DNA from: Castellaniella denitrificans
GTDB taxonomy: Bacteria; Pseudomonadota; Gammaproteobacteria; Burkholderiales; Burkholderiaceae_B
Assembly: GCF_042653765.1 (NCBI RefSeq)
Contig: NZ_JBHSEZ010000001.1
Location: 248,001-312,000, forward strand
Length of the DNA: 64,000 nt
Direction of reading: 5' to 3'
The notes under the pieces were generated by a model. It did no database searches and was not told the DNA's origin. It saw only the letters and a program-made list of their open reading frames with translations. The stretch's first letter is position 1, and each line of letters opens with the position of its first letter. Made by a program: the position numbers and the translations under genes. Shown in pieces: positions 46,904 to 56,570 of the stretch.

Positions 46904-47077
46904 CGGCCCGGCGGCAAAAAAGGCCCCCACGCCGCGCCTTCGGCTTGCTGCCCCCCAAGGGGGCGCTTTTTGCCTTGGGACGGCCCGGCGGCAAAAAAAG
47001 CCCCCACGCCGCGCCTTCGGCTTGCTGCCCCCCAAGGGGGCGCTTTTTGCCTTGGGACGGCCCGGCGGCAAAAAAGG
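46904..47077. repeat. 77-bp tandem direct repeat, 2.26 copies
   Basis: Copies begin at 46904, 46981 and 47058 (the last cut off at about 20 bases), exactly 77 bases apart; the two full copies differ visibly at one base (A/G after the A run). Each copy contains an A run, a C-rich segment, CCTTCGG and a C6/G5 inverted repeat followed by CGCTTTTTGCC, so each could form a terminator-like hairpin on the forward strand. Similar C-rich/G-rich elements are common between genes in Burkholderiales; this is from general knowledge, not a search. Confidence 0.9.
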
Positions 47078-47099
47078 GGCGGGAATGCATTCCCGCCCC
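47071..47099 (-). terminator. Perfect-palindrome terminator of the acetyl-CoA synthetase gene
   Basis: A perfect 24-base palindrome at 47076-47099 (half GGGGCGGGAATG) is followed on the reverse strand by a run of T from 47075 downward. It lies 49 bases after the acetyl-CoA synthetase stop and is the clearest intrinsic terminator of the window. Confidence 0.85.
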
Positions 47100-47147
47100 T
47101 TCGGCTGTGTCCGGCGCTCTGGATCACAGGGCGCCTTTCAACACGCT

Positions 47148-49127
<1,980 letters not shown>

Positions 49128-49214
49128 GGCTCGCTCCTGAGTTTAGTGATGCGTTCACTTTATGTTTGAATTTTGCAACCGTACCGCACGATACTTACTC
49201 GACACTGACAAATG

Positions 49215-50600
49215 CTACCCGCCCTCTCCGGTGGGTGCCGGGGGCGCGCCCGCGTCACGGGCGCGCATGCCGCGTTCGAAATCCAGGCGCCCCAGCAGCG
49301 CCAGCCCCGCCAGGAAGAACAGGCCGGTCGCCAGCAGGGCGGCGCGGTGATTGCCCTCCGTGGTCCAGACGAGCACGCCGTAGGACAGCGGCCCGATGAC
49401 GGCCGCCAGTTGCACGGCGAAGGTCCACAGGGCGAAGAATTCCGCCGGGCGGCTGGCCGGCGCCAGCACCCCGACCATGGCCCGGCCCGCGCTCTGGCTG
49501 GTCCCCATGCACAGCCCGGCCAGCGCGGCGGCCGACCAGAACACCGGCAGCGATCGGGCCGAGGCCGCGAGCAGCACCATGGCGATCCAGCCCAGCAGGG
49601 TCAGGGCCAGGGCCCTGCGGTGCCCGATGCGGTCCTGCAGGTAGCCGAAGCCGAAGGCCCCGGCGGCGGCGCAGATGTTCACCAGGAACACCAGCAGCAT
49701 GGTCTGGCGCATGCCGAAGCCCATGACCTCGGTGGCATAGACGGCCGACAGCGTGATCACCACCGTGATCCCCGCCTGGTAGCAGGCGATGCACAGCAGG
49801 AGGCGGCGGAAGTCGGGGAAATCGCGGCGGGTCTCGCGCCACGCCGCCCGCAGCTGGGCCAGCATCGCGACCGGTTCCCGGCCGGCGCCGGCGCCGGGTT
49901 CGCGCAGCCACAGGAACGACGGCAGCGCCGCCGCCGCGAACAGGGCGGCCGTCAGCCCCATGATCCAGGGGACGTAGGTCTGGGCCCGCAGGCCGCCGGA
50001 TTCCGCCGCGGCCGCCACCCACAGCGCCAGGCCCAGGGCCAGCATGCCGCCGAAATAACCGAAGCTCCAGCCCCAGCCGGACACCCGCCCCATGGCCTCG
50101 GGCCGGGCCAGCCCCGGCAGGAATGACGCCACCGTCGATTCGCCGATGCAATAGCAGACGTTCGACAGCGCCAGCCACAGCAGGCCCCAGGCGATGTCGC
50201 CCGGCCCCACGCTGGCCAGCGCCGCCGTGGCCAGCACGCACCCGGCGGTGCTGGCGAACAGCAGCCGGCGGTGGCCGGCGCGGGCGTCCGCCCGTGCGCC
50301 CAGGCCCGGCATCCACAGCATCACCGTCAGGTAGGACAGGGACAGGGCCGCCGTCAGCGCCAGGGTGCCCCAGCTTTTTCCGGCCGCCACCACGCCCACG
50401 AAATAGGCGTTGAACACCGTCGTCAGCACCACGGTGGTGTAGCCGGAATTGGCGAAGTCGTACATCGCCCAGGACCAGACTTCGCGCCGGCCCACCCCCG
50501 GCCTGAGCGGAGAGACGGCGCGCGCGGCGGACCGGTTGTCTTCCGGCGGGCCCGCGCGGCCCCCGGCCCCGGTGCCGGACGCGCCCCGGCCCCCGCTCAC
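49215..50600 (-). CDS. UMF1/Atg22-like MFS transporter
   Basis: Major facilitator of about 461 residues with 12 helices. The N-terminal segment WSWAMYDFANSGYTTVV is the hallmark of the UMF1 (Atg22-like) group, whose eukaryotic member exports amino acids from the vacuole; bacterial substrates are unknown. No ATG precedes that segment. A GTG at 50600 overlaps the stop of the upstream ligase gene (GTGA) and gives a coupled start with a ~40-residue Gly/Arg-rich leader; a GTG near 50492 (before GRREVWSW) is an alternative. Confidence 0.85.
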   Translation of the reverse strand: MSGGRGASGTGAGGRAGPPEDNRSAARAVSPLRPGVGRREVWSWAMYDFANSGYTTVVLTTVFNAYFVGVVAAGKSWGTLALTAALSLSYLTVMLWMPGLGARADARAGHRRLLFASTAGCVLATAALASVGPGDIAWGLLWLALSNVCYCIGESTVASFLPGLARPEAMGRVSGWGWSFGYFGGMLALGLALWVAAAAESGGLRAQTYVPWIMGLTAALFAAAALPSFLWLREPGAGAGREPVAMLAQLRAAWRETRRDFPDFRRLLLCIACYQAGITVVITLSAVYATEVMGFGMRQTMLLVFLVNICAAAGAFGFGYLQDRIGHRRALALTLLGWIAMVLLAASARSLPVFWSAAALAGLCMGTSQSAGRAMVGVLAPASRPAEFFALWTFAVQLAAVIGPLSYGVLVWTTEGNHRAALLATGLFFLAGLALLGRLDFERGMRARDAGAPPAPTGEGG

Positions 50601-52483
50601 AGCGCGGTGCGGATCTGGTCGAGCGCGCCCGGATCCTCGATCGTCGTCAGGTCGCCCGGATCGCGGCCTTCGCACAGCGCCACGATGGCCCGGCGCAGGA
50701 CCTTGCCCGAACGCGTCTTGGGCAGGGTGTTGACGAACAGGATGCGCGCCGGGCGGGCCACGGCGCCGTTGCGCTGCTCGATGACGCGCTTGATCTCGGC
50801 TTCCAGGCGGTCGCGGGCGCCGGGCTCGTCCAGCGCGGCGGGATTGCGCAGGACGGCGAAGGCCATGGCCTCCTGGCCCTTGAGCTGGTCGGCGACCCCC
50901 ACCACGGCCGATTCGGCCACGGCCGGGTGCGTGTTGACCGATTCCTCGATCTCGCGCGTGCCCAGGCGGTGCCCGGCGACGTTGATCACGTCGTCGGTGC
51001 GGCCCAGGATGTACCAATAGCCGTCGCCGTCCACCAGCCCCCAGTCGGAGGTCGAATAGCAGAGGCGGCCGGGGAAGGACTGGAAATAGGTGCGCACGAA
51101 GCGCTCGTCGTTGCCCCAGATCGTGCTCATCGCCCCGGGCGGCAGCGGCGGCTCGATCGCCACCACGCCCTTCTGGTTCGGACCGCAGTCCTGGCCGGTG
51201 GCCTCGTCGATCACCCGCGCGTCGTAGCCGTAGACCGGGAAGGACGGGCTGCCGAAGCGGGTGGGGACTTCCTCGACCCCGGGCTGGGCCGACAGGATCG
51301 GCCAGCCGGTCTCGGTCTGCCAGTAATTGTCGATCACCGGCTTGCCCAGGGCCTCGGACAGCCACTGGCCGGTGAGCTCGTCGAGCGGCTCGCCCGCCAG
51401 GTAGATGCGTTCGAGGCTGGACAGGTCGTGGCGGCGCAGCAGGGCCGGATCGTGCTTCTTCAGGACGCGGATCGCCGTCGGCGCGGAGAACAGCACGTTG
51501 ACGCGGTAGGTCTCGACGATGCGCCAGAGGATGGCGGCGTCGGGGCGCACCGGCGTGCCTTCGTACATGACGGTCGCCTGGCCGTTGAGCAGCGGCCCGT
51601 AGACCACGTAGGAGTGCCCCACCACCCAGCCCACGTCGCTGCTGGAAAAGTAGACGTCGCCCGGCTTGCCGCCATAGATGTATTCCATGGACGCGCACAG
51701 CGCCACCGCGTAGCCGCCGACGTCGCGCTGGACGCCCTTGGGGTTGCCGGTCGTGCCCGAGGTGTACAGGATGTAGCTGGGCTCGTTGGATTCCAGCCAG
51801 ACGACCGGCACCTGGGCGTCCAGGTGGCGCGCCCGCAGCGGCGCGTATTCCAGGTCGCGGTCCGCCGTCAGGTCCATGGGCGCCAGGCCCCGGTTCACCA
51901 GCACGACGCGTTCCGGCGCGTGGGACGACTGGGCGATCGCCTGATCCAGCAGCGGCTTGTAGGCGATCGGCCGCCCGCCGCGAGAGCCGGCGTCGGTGGA
52001 CACGATCACCCGCGGCTGGGCGTCGTCGATGCGCTGGGCCAGGTTGTGCGCGGCGAAGCCGCCGAACACGACGGAATGGACGGCGCCGAGCCGGGCGCAG
52101 GCCAGCATGAAGAAGGCCGCCTGGGGAATCATGGGCAGGTAGATCAGCACGCGGTCGCCCTGGACGACCCCGAGTTCCTGCAGAGTGGCGGCGGCGGCGT
52201 TGACCTCGCGCGCGAGGTCGGCGCGGGTATAGACGATTTCCTGGTCGACTTCCGTGGACACCCAGATCAGGGCGGGCTGGTCGCCCTGGGTGTCGAGCCA
52301 GCGGTCGACCGCGTTGTAGCACAGGTTGGTGCGCCCGCCGACGAACCAGCGCGCGAACGGCGGCCGGGAATAGTCCAGGACCCGGGTGAAGGGGGTTTCC
52401 CAGTGGATGCGTTGGGCTTCGCGCGCCCAGAAGGCCTCCCGGTCCTGGATCGACTGTCGATGGAACTCGCGGATTTTCTGCAT
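50597..52483 (-). CDS. prpE: Propionate-CoA ligase (PrpE-like)
   Basis: 628-residue AMP-forming acyl-CoA synthetase closer to PrpE than to Acs: it starts with the short N-terminus YREFHRQS-like IREFHRQSIQDREAFWAREA and has NLCYNAVDRWL. Motifs: YTSGTTGNPKGV (about residues 242-253), DNYWQTETGWPI, RTDDVINVAGHRLGT and catalytic Lys in LPKTRSGKVLRRAI. It activates propionate and perhaps acetate or acrylate. No prpB/C/D genes are in the window. It is followed, with 4 bases of overlap, by the MFS gene. Confidence 0.9.
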   Translation of the reverse strand: MQKIREFHRQSIQDREAFWAREAQRIHWETPFTRVLDYSRPPFARWFVGGRTNLCYNAVDRWLDTQGDQPALIWVSTEVDQEIVYTRADLAREVNAAAATLQELGVVQGDRVLIYLPMIPQAAFFMLACARLGAVHSVVFGGFAAHNLAQRIDDAQPRVIVSTDAGSRGGRPIAYKPLLDQAIAQSSHAPERVVLVNRGLAPMDLTADRDLEYAPLRARHLDAQVPVVWLESNEPSYILYTSGTTGNPKGVQRDVGGYAVALCASMEYIYGGKPGDVYFSSSDVGWVVGHSYVVYGPLLNGQATVMYEGTPVRPDAAILWRIVETYRVNVLFSAPTAIRVLKKHDPALLRRHDLSSLERIYLAGEPLDELTGQWLSEALGKPVIDNYWQTETGWPILSAQPGVEEVPTRFGSPSFPVYGYDARVIDEATGQDCGPNQKGVVAIEPPLPPGAMSTIWGNDERFVRTYFQSFPGRLCYSTSDWGLVDGDGYWYILGRTDDVINVAGHRLGTREIEESVNTHPAVAESAVVGVADQLKGQEAMAFAVLRNPAALDEPGARDRLEAEIKRVIEQRNGAVARPARILFVNTLPKTRSGKVLRRAIVALCEGRDPGDLTTIEDPGALDQIRTAL

Positions 52484-52861
52484 GGGGTCGTCTCCGGTGC
52501 CACCCTGCGGCCCATGCGGACCGCGGGTGTTTCTATGGGGGATGGAATGGGTAACATGCTACACCCTGGCCGGAAATTACAATGCCAGTCTGACACGAGA
52601 CTGACGAGCGGTGGCGGCCCGCCAGCCTGGCGGCCGGGAAGGCCGCGAGGCGGACGCCGGCGGGCGCAAACCCGCACGGCAGGGGGACGCTTTACTCGGC
52701 TTCCTCAATCCACTACACTCGGAGAGTTGTCCGCAGGGCGGGCAACCCACAAGATCAACCCGGCGTCCGGTATCCGGCCAGTCTGCGACCCGTGTCGCGC
52801 TCGTTCAGGGCGCCGCGGCCACGCGGGACGGCTGCGGACGACGACATCCGAAGATCCGCCC
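52484..52861. other. Divergent intergenic region between prpE and the NlpC/P60 gene
   Basis: No gene is seen in these 378 bases. An inverted repeat CAGTCT-gacacg-AGACTG lies at 52586-52603, about 100 bases upstream of prpE, and could be an operator. The rest is GC-rich with short palindromic runs at about 52610-52660. Promoters are not clear on either strand. Confidence 0.45.
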
Positions 52862-53728
52862 ATGCCACCGCCTCATTCCGCCCCAGATCAGCCGAACCCG
52901 CCCCGCCCCCTGGCGGTCCGTTCCCTGAAACTGCTGCTGTGCGCAGGCCTCGTGGCGCTGGCCGGCTGCGCGACCCAGCCCCGCAAGACGGCCGACGCCG
53001 ACCTCAATTCCAATCACCTGCTGCGCGACAGCTACCTGCTCAGCACCCAGTCCGATCCGCTGGGCGCCTGGCTGGACAACAAGCGCAGCCTGGCCATCGA
53101 CTACCCCGAATCCGAACCCTACGGCTCCAGCCAGGCGCCCAAGACGCTGGCGTCCACCGCCATGAAGTTCCTGGGCGTCAAGTACCGCTACGGGGGCGAC
53201 GCCCCCGGCGAAGGCTTCGATTGCAGCGGCCTGGTCGCCTACGCGGCCGAGAAGTCCCTGGGCCTGAAGCTCCCCCGCCGGGCGCGCGAACAGGCCCAGC
53301 AGGGCATTTCCGTGGACCGCGACGAACTGCGGCGCGGCGATCTGGTGTTCTTCAATACCCTGGGCAGCCGGTTCTCCCACGTGGGCATCTACCTGGGCGA
53401 CCACAAGTTCCTGCATGCGCCGCGCACCGGCGCCAGCATCCGCGTCGACAGCATGGACATGGCCTACTGGCGCAAGCGCTACAACGGCGCCCGGCGCCTC
53501 CAGGCGCAGTCCGATACCGGCCAGCCCATGGCCCTCGAACCCGCCGCCGTCGAACCCGCGGCCCGCAAGCATGCGACCACCAAGCATGCGACCGCCAGGC
53601 GCACGGCCACCAAGTCCGCGACCGCCAGGCATACGGCCGCCAAGTCCGCGTCGGCCAAATCCACATCGGCCAAATCCGCGACCGCGAAGCACACGACCAC
53701 CACCAAGCGCGTGGCCGCCAAGCGCTGA
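52862..53728 (+). CDS. NlpC/P60 (C40) lipoprotein with histone-like Lys/Ala tail
   Basis: Peptidoglycan peptidase-like lipoprotein of 288 residues. Signal peptide with lipobox LAGC (LLLCAGLVALAGCATQP, lipid Cys36). The C40 domain spans about residues 95-205, with catalytic Cys121 in FDCSGLV, His173 in SHVGIYLG and a polar third residue near His185 (LHAPRTG); such enzymes cut D,L-endopeptide bonds in wall stem peptides. Residues ~233-288 are a basic low-complexity tail of KHATTKHATARRTATK-type repeats, like bacterial histone H1-like or AlgP-type tails. A terminator follows. Confidence 0.9.
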   Translation: MPPPHSAPDQPNPPRPLAVRSLKLLLCAGLVALAGCATQPRKTADADLNSNHLLRDSYLLSTQSDPLGAWLDNKRSLAIDYPESEPYGSSQAPKTLASTAMKFLGVKYRYGGDAPGEGFDCSGLVAYAAEKSLGLKLPRRAREQAQQGISVDRDELRRGDLVFFNTLGSRFSHVGIYLGDHKFLHAPRTGASIRVDSMDMAYWRKRYNGARRLQAQSDTGQPMALEPAAVEPAARKHATTKHATARRTATKSATARHTAAKSASAKSTSAKSATAKHTTTTKRVAAKR

Positions 53729-53750
53729 GACGTCCCCCCCCAAAGAACGA

Positions 53751-53777
53751 AGCTCCGGCGACTTGCCGGGGCTTTTT
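53751..53777. terminator. Bidirectional intrinsic terminator between convergent genes
   Basis: 9-bp stem with one G-T pair, AGCTCCGGC (53751-53759) and GCCGGGGCT (53765-53773), then TTTTT on the forward strand. On the reverse strand the stem is followed by a T-rich segment, so it can serve both the NlpC/P60 and the DUF2325 genes. Confidence 0.8.
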
Positions 53778-53793
53778 CACGCCGGGTTCGCGT

Positions 53794-54198
53794 CTACGCC
53801 TGCAAGGCCAGCCCGCCCTGCCCGCCCCGCCGCTTGCACGACGCGCGCGCCGCCGCAGGATGAGCCGTGTTTTCCTCGCGCAGCGGGCACGCTTTACAGT
53901 ACCCGCACTGATCCAGCGCCTGCTGCATGCTGCACACGGACCGCCGGCAGGCCAGCACGCGAATGCCGGCGCGCTGCGCCGCCAGGCGGAAGGTCTTCAT
54001 CACGTTGTGCCCCAGGAAATCCGTCAGCAGGATGACCAGATCCGTTCCGGAGGGCAGCGCGGGCGCCTTTTTCTGATGCGAGGGATCGCGGCCGCTGATG
54101 TGATGGCGGATGGCGATGTTGTGGTCGCGCAGCAGGTCCGGGATGTTGCCCAGCCGGTCCGCGCCGACGATCAATGCACTGACTTGGGATTGCGCCAT
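53794..54198 (-). CDS. DUF2325 protein with cysteine cluster, Fur-box regulated
   Basis: 134-residue cytoplasmic protein matching the DUF2325 pattern (VSALIVGADRLGNIPDLLRDH, then TDLVILLTDFLGHNVMKTFR), a Rossmann-like small domain of unknown function. The C-terminal part has a cysteine cluster, Cys84, Cys89, Cys98, Cys101 and Cys104 (VLACRRSVC ... QCGYCKACPL), which could bind an iron-sulfur cluster or another metal, and an additional Cys121. The start at 54198 has CAGGAG upstream. A Fur-box-like promoter sits about 60-95 bases upstream, so iron limitation probably induces it. Partner and activity are unknown. Confidence 0.8.
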   Translation of the reverse strand: MAQSQVSALIVGADRLGNIPDLLRDHNIAIRHHISGRDPSHQKKAPALPSGTDLVILLTDFLGHNVMKTFRLAAQRAGIRVLACRRSVCSMQQALDQCGYCKACPLREENTAHPAAARASCKRRGGQGGLALQA

Positions 54199-54259
54199 GG
54201 GATGGACTCCTGGAGGTGGGCCGGTGCGACATGACCGGCTCGTCATCGTGGTTTTGATA

Positions 54260-54292
54260 GTTAATGATAATCATTCCTATTAACAAACGCAA
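54260..54292 (-). promoter_or_regulatory. Fur box overlapping a sigma-70 promoter
   Basis: AATGATAATCATT (54263-54275) is the 13-base core of the Fur consensus GATAATGATAATCATTATC; over the 19 positions 54260-54278 I count 15 matches. On the reverse strand, TTGCGT (complement of 54287-54292) and TATCAT (complement of 54264-54269) are spaced by 17 bases, so the Fur core covers the -10. It reads into the DUF2325 gene. Confidence 0.8.
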
Positions 54293-54457
54293 TTCCGTTT
54301 GGTGTAACAAGCCTTCTCGTCAGCCCCCGGATTTACCCTGAGTCCACCCCGCCGTCTCCCAGGGACGTTCAGCATCCAGTCAACTTGCGTTCAGAAATTT
54401 GTTACCGGACGCAGCGCACAATCCCCGGAAAGGAATCCTTCCAACCGGAGACACATC

Positions 54458-55675
54458 ATGCACACCCTGTTGCGCGACGGGCTGCCCTGCGCGGCCCTGG
54501 CCCTGGCCCTGAGCCTGGGCTGCCCCACCAGCCAGGCGGCCGACAACGAGATCGTCCTGGGCGCATCGGTCCAGCTGACCGGACCCGTGGCCAACACCGG
54601 GCGCTATTACAAGGACGCCTACCAGCTTGCGGTCGACCAGATCAACCGCAAGGGCGGGGTCCAGGTCGGCGGCAAGAAATACACGCTGGCGCTGAAGATC
54701 TACGACAACCAGTCCGACGTGAACCTGAGCGTGCGCCAGTACACGCAACTGGTCTCCAAGGACAAGGTGAACTTCCTGCTCGGACCCTTCGCCAGCAACT
54801 TCGCCCTGGCCGATTCCGCCGTCTCGGAAAAGTACCAGGTCCCCATGGTCCAGGGCGGCGGCGCCTCGGACCAGATCTTCTCGCGCGGCTTCAAGTACGT
54901 CTTCGGCACCCTCGCGCCGGCCAGCAACTACTTCGGCAGCACCATCGCCATGCTGAAGCAGCTCAAGCCCGCGCCCGCCCAGATCGCCCTGCTCTACGCG
55001 GACGACGCCTTCGACGTGTCGGTGGCCAAGGGCACGCGCCCGCTGCTGGAGCGGGCGGGCCTGAAGACCGTGATCGACGAGCGCTACAGCAGCAACGCCA
55101 GCGACTTCAACACCCTGCTGTCGCAGATCAAGTCCAAGCAGGCCGACGCCGTGCTGGTGGCGGGCCACGAGACCGAGATCCTGAACTTCATCCGCCAGGC
55201 CAAGAGCCTGGACGTCTCGCCCAAGCTCTATTCCTTCACCGTGGGCGTGCCCAGCGAGGACTTCCGCAAGGCCCTGGGCGCGGACGCCGAATACGCCTTC
55301 GGCATGACCGCCTGGCTGCCCAGCGAGACGCTGAAGGACGACTGGTTCGGCGACGCCGCCCAGTTCGCCAAGGCCTGGGGCGCCCAGTACCGCTACGAGC
55401 CCGACTACCACGCCGCTTCGGGCGTGGCCGACGTCGAGGCGATCGTCAAGGCCATCGAGAAGGCCGGATCGCTCGACCCCAAGGCCGTGCGCGACGCCCT
55501 GGCCGCCAGCGACTTCCAGAGCCTCTACGGGCACGTCGCCTTCGCCGACAACGGCCAGATCAACCTCGACCAAGTCGTGATCCAGGTGCAGGACGGCAAG
55601 CCCGCGGCCGTGTTCGACGGCAGCAAGTTCCTGCGCGACGCGAAATACCCGATGCCCGACTGGTCGAAGCGCTGA
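54458..55675 (+). CDS. Branched-chain amino acid-type ABC transporter substrate-binding protein
   Basis: Liv-type periplasmic binding protein, 405 residues, with a Sec signal peptide (ALALALSLGCPTSQAADN). The mature N-terminus EIVLGASVQLTGPVANTGRYYKDAYQLAV is typical of the family, and two Rossmann-like lobes follow. It is the first gene of a five-gene importer operon. The ligand (leucine/isoleucine/valine, or an amide, urea or aromatic acid) cannot be read from sequence. GGAGACACATC lies directly upstream of the ATG. Confidence 0.93.
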   Translation: MHTLLRDGLPCAALALALSLGCPTSQAADNEIVLGASVQLTGPVANTGRYYKDAYQLAVDQINRKGGVQVGGKKYTLALKIYDNQSDVNLSVRQYTQLVSKDKVNFLLGPFASNFALADSAVSEKYQVPMVQGGGASDQIFSRGFKYVFGTLAPASNYFGSTIAMLKQLKPAPAQIALLYADDAFDVSVAKGTRPLLERAGLKTVIDERYSSNASDFNTLLSQIKSKQADAVLVAGHETEILNFIRQAKSLDVSPKLYSFTVGVPSEDFRKALGADAEYAFGMTAWLPSETLKDDWFGDAAQFAKAWGAQYRYEPDYHAASGVADVEAIVKAIEKAGSLDPKAVRDALAASDFQSLYGHVAFADNGQINLDQVVIQVQDGKPAAVFDGSKFLRDAKYPMPDWSKR

Positions 55676-55706
55676 TCCCCCCGCCACGTTCCCGAGAGAG
55701 CCCGCC

Positions 55707-56570
55707 TTGGACCTTCTGCTGCAAGTCCTCGTCAACGGCATCCTGCAGGGCGGGCTGTACGCCATCATGGCGCTCGGCCTGGCCCTGGTCTGGGGGGTGC
55801 TCAACATCGTCAACCTGGCCCACGGCGCCTTCATCATGCTGGGCGCCTACATCTCCTGGTACAGCTTCACCTGGCTGGGCCTGGATCCCTTCCTCGGGCT
55901 GCCCCTCACGGCGGTCCTGATGTTCGGCGTCGGCTACGCCGTGCAGCGCGGCATCCTGAACCTGGTCGCCCGGGCGCCCATGTTCAACACGCTGCTGATC
56001 ACCTTCGGCCTGGAGGTCGTCCTGACCTACCTGGCGCAGCTGGTGTTCTCGGCCGACTTCCGCACCATCAACCCCTCCTACTCCGGCCGGAACATCGACG
56101 TCCTGGGCCTGACCATCCCGGTGGTCCGCCTGGCGGCGTCGGGCCTGGCCATCCTGCTGACGCTGGCCATGTGGCGCTTCCTGCTGCACACGCGGCTGGG
56201 CCGGGCGATCCGCGCGACCGCACAGAACCTGCCGGCGGCGCGCCTGCACGGGGTCGAGCCGCGCCACCTGTACGCCGTGACCTTCGGCCTGGGCCTGGCC
56301 CTGGCCGGCGCGGCCGGCGGCCTGTACGGCACCGTGTCCCAGATCAACCCCTACATCGGCGCGACCCTGACCGCCAAGTCCTTCGCCATCGCCATCATCG
56401 GCGGGCTGGACACGCCCCTGGGCGTCATCGCCGGTGGCCTGGTGCTGGGCCTGATCGAGGCCCTGGCCACCCTGTACATCGGCCCGACCTTCGCCGACGT
56501 CGCCAGCTTCGGCGTGCTGGTGCTGGTGCTCATCGTGCGGCCCAGCGGCCTGCTGGGGAGGACGGCATGA
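55707..56570 (+). CDS. livH: Branched-chain amino acid-type ABC transporter permease LivH
   Basis: Inner-membrane permease of 287 residues with about eight helices. N-terminal LQVLVNGILQGGLYAIMALGLALVWG and NLAHGAFIMLGAY are the LivH signature. It starts with TTG at 55707 after GAGAG. The gap from the binding-protein stop is 31 bases; its stop overlaps livM (ATGA). Confidence 0.93.
   Translation: MDLLLQVLVNGILQGGLYAIMALGLALVWGVLNIVNLAHGAFIMLGAYISWYSFTWLGLDPFLGLPLTAVLMFGVGYAVQRGILNLVARAPMFNTLLITFGLEVVLTYLAQLVFSADFRTINPSYSGRNIDVLGLTIPVVRLAASGLAILLTLAMWRFLLHTRLGRAIRATAQNLPAARLHGVEPRHLYAVTFGLGLALAGAAGGLYGTVSQINPYIGATLTAKSFAIAIIGGLDTPLGVIAGGLVLGLIEALATLYIGPTFADVASFGVLVLVLIVRPSGLLGRTA

Noticed and set aside
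46904..47077. Possible CRISPR array
   Set aside because: The 77-base units are contiguous, almost identical through their whole length and have no variable spacers; no cas genes are near.
50601..52322. Very long open frame reading upstream of the MFS gene inside prpE
   Set aside because: The part overlapping prpE is Arg/Gly-rich and without family motifs; only the part after 50600 encodes a transporter.
53560..53725. Tandem DNA repeat in the NlpC/P60 gene as a separate repeat locus
   Set aside because: The repetition is degenerate and follows the reading frame of the Lys/Ala tail, so it is part of the gene.
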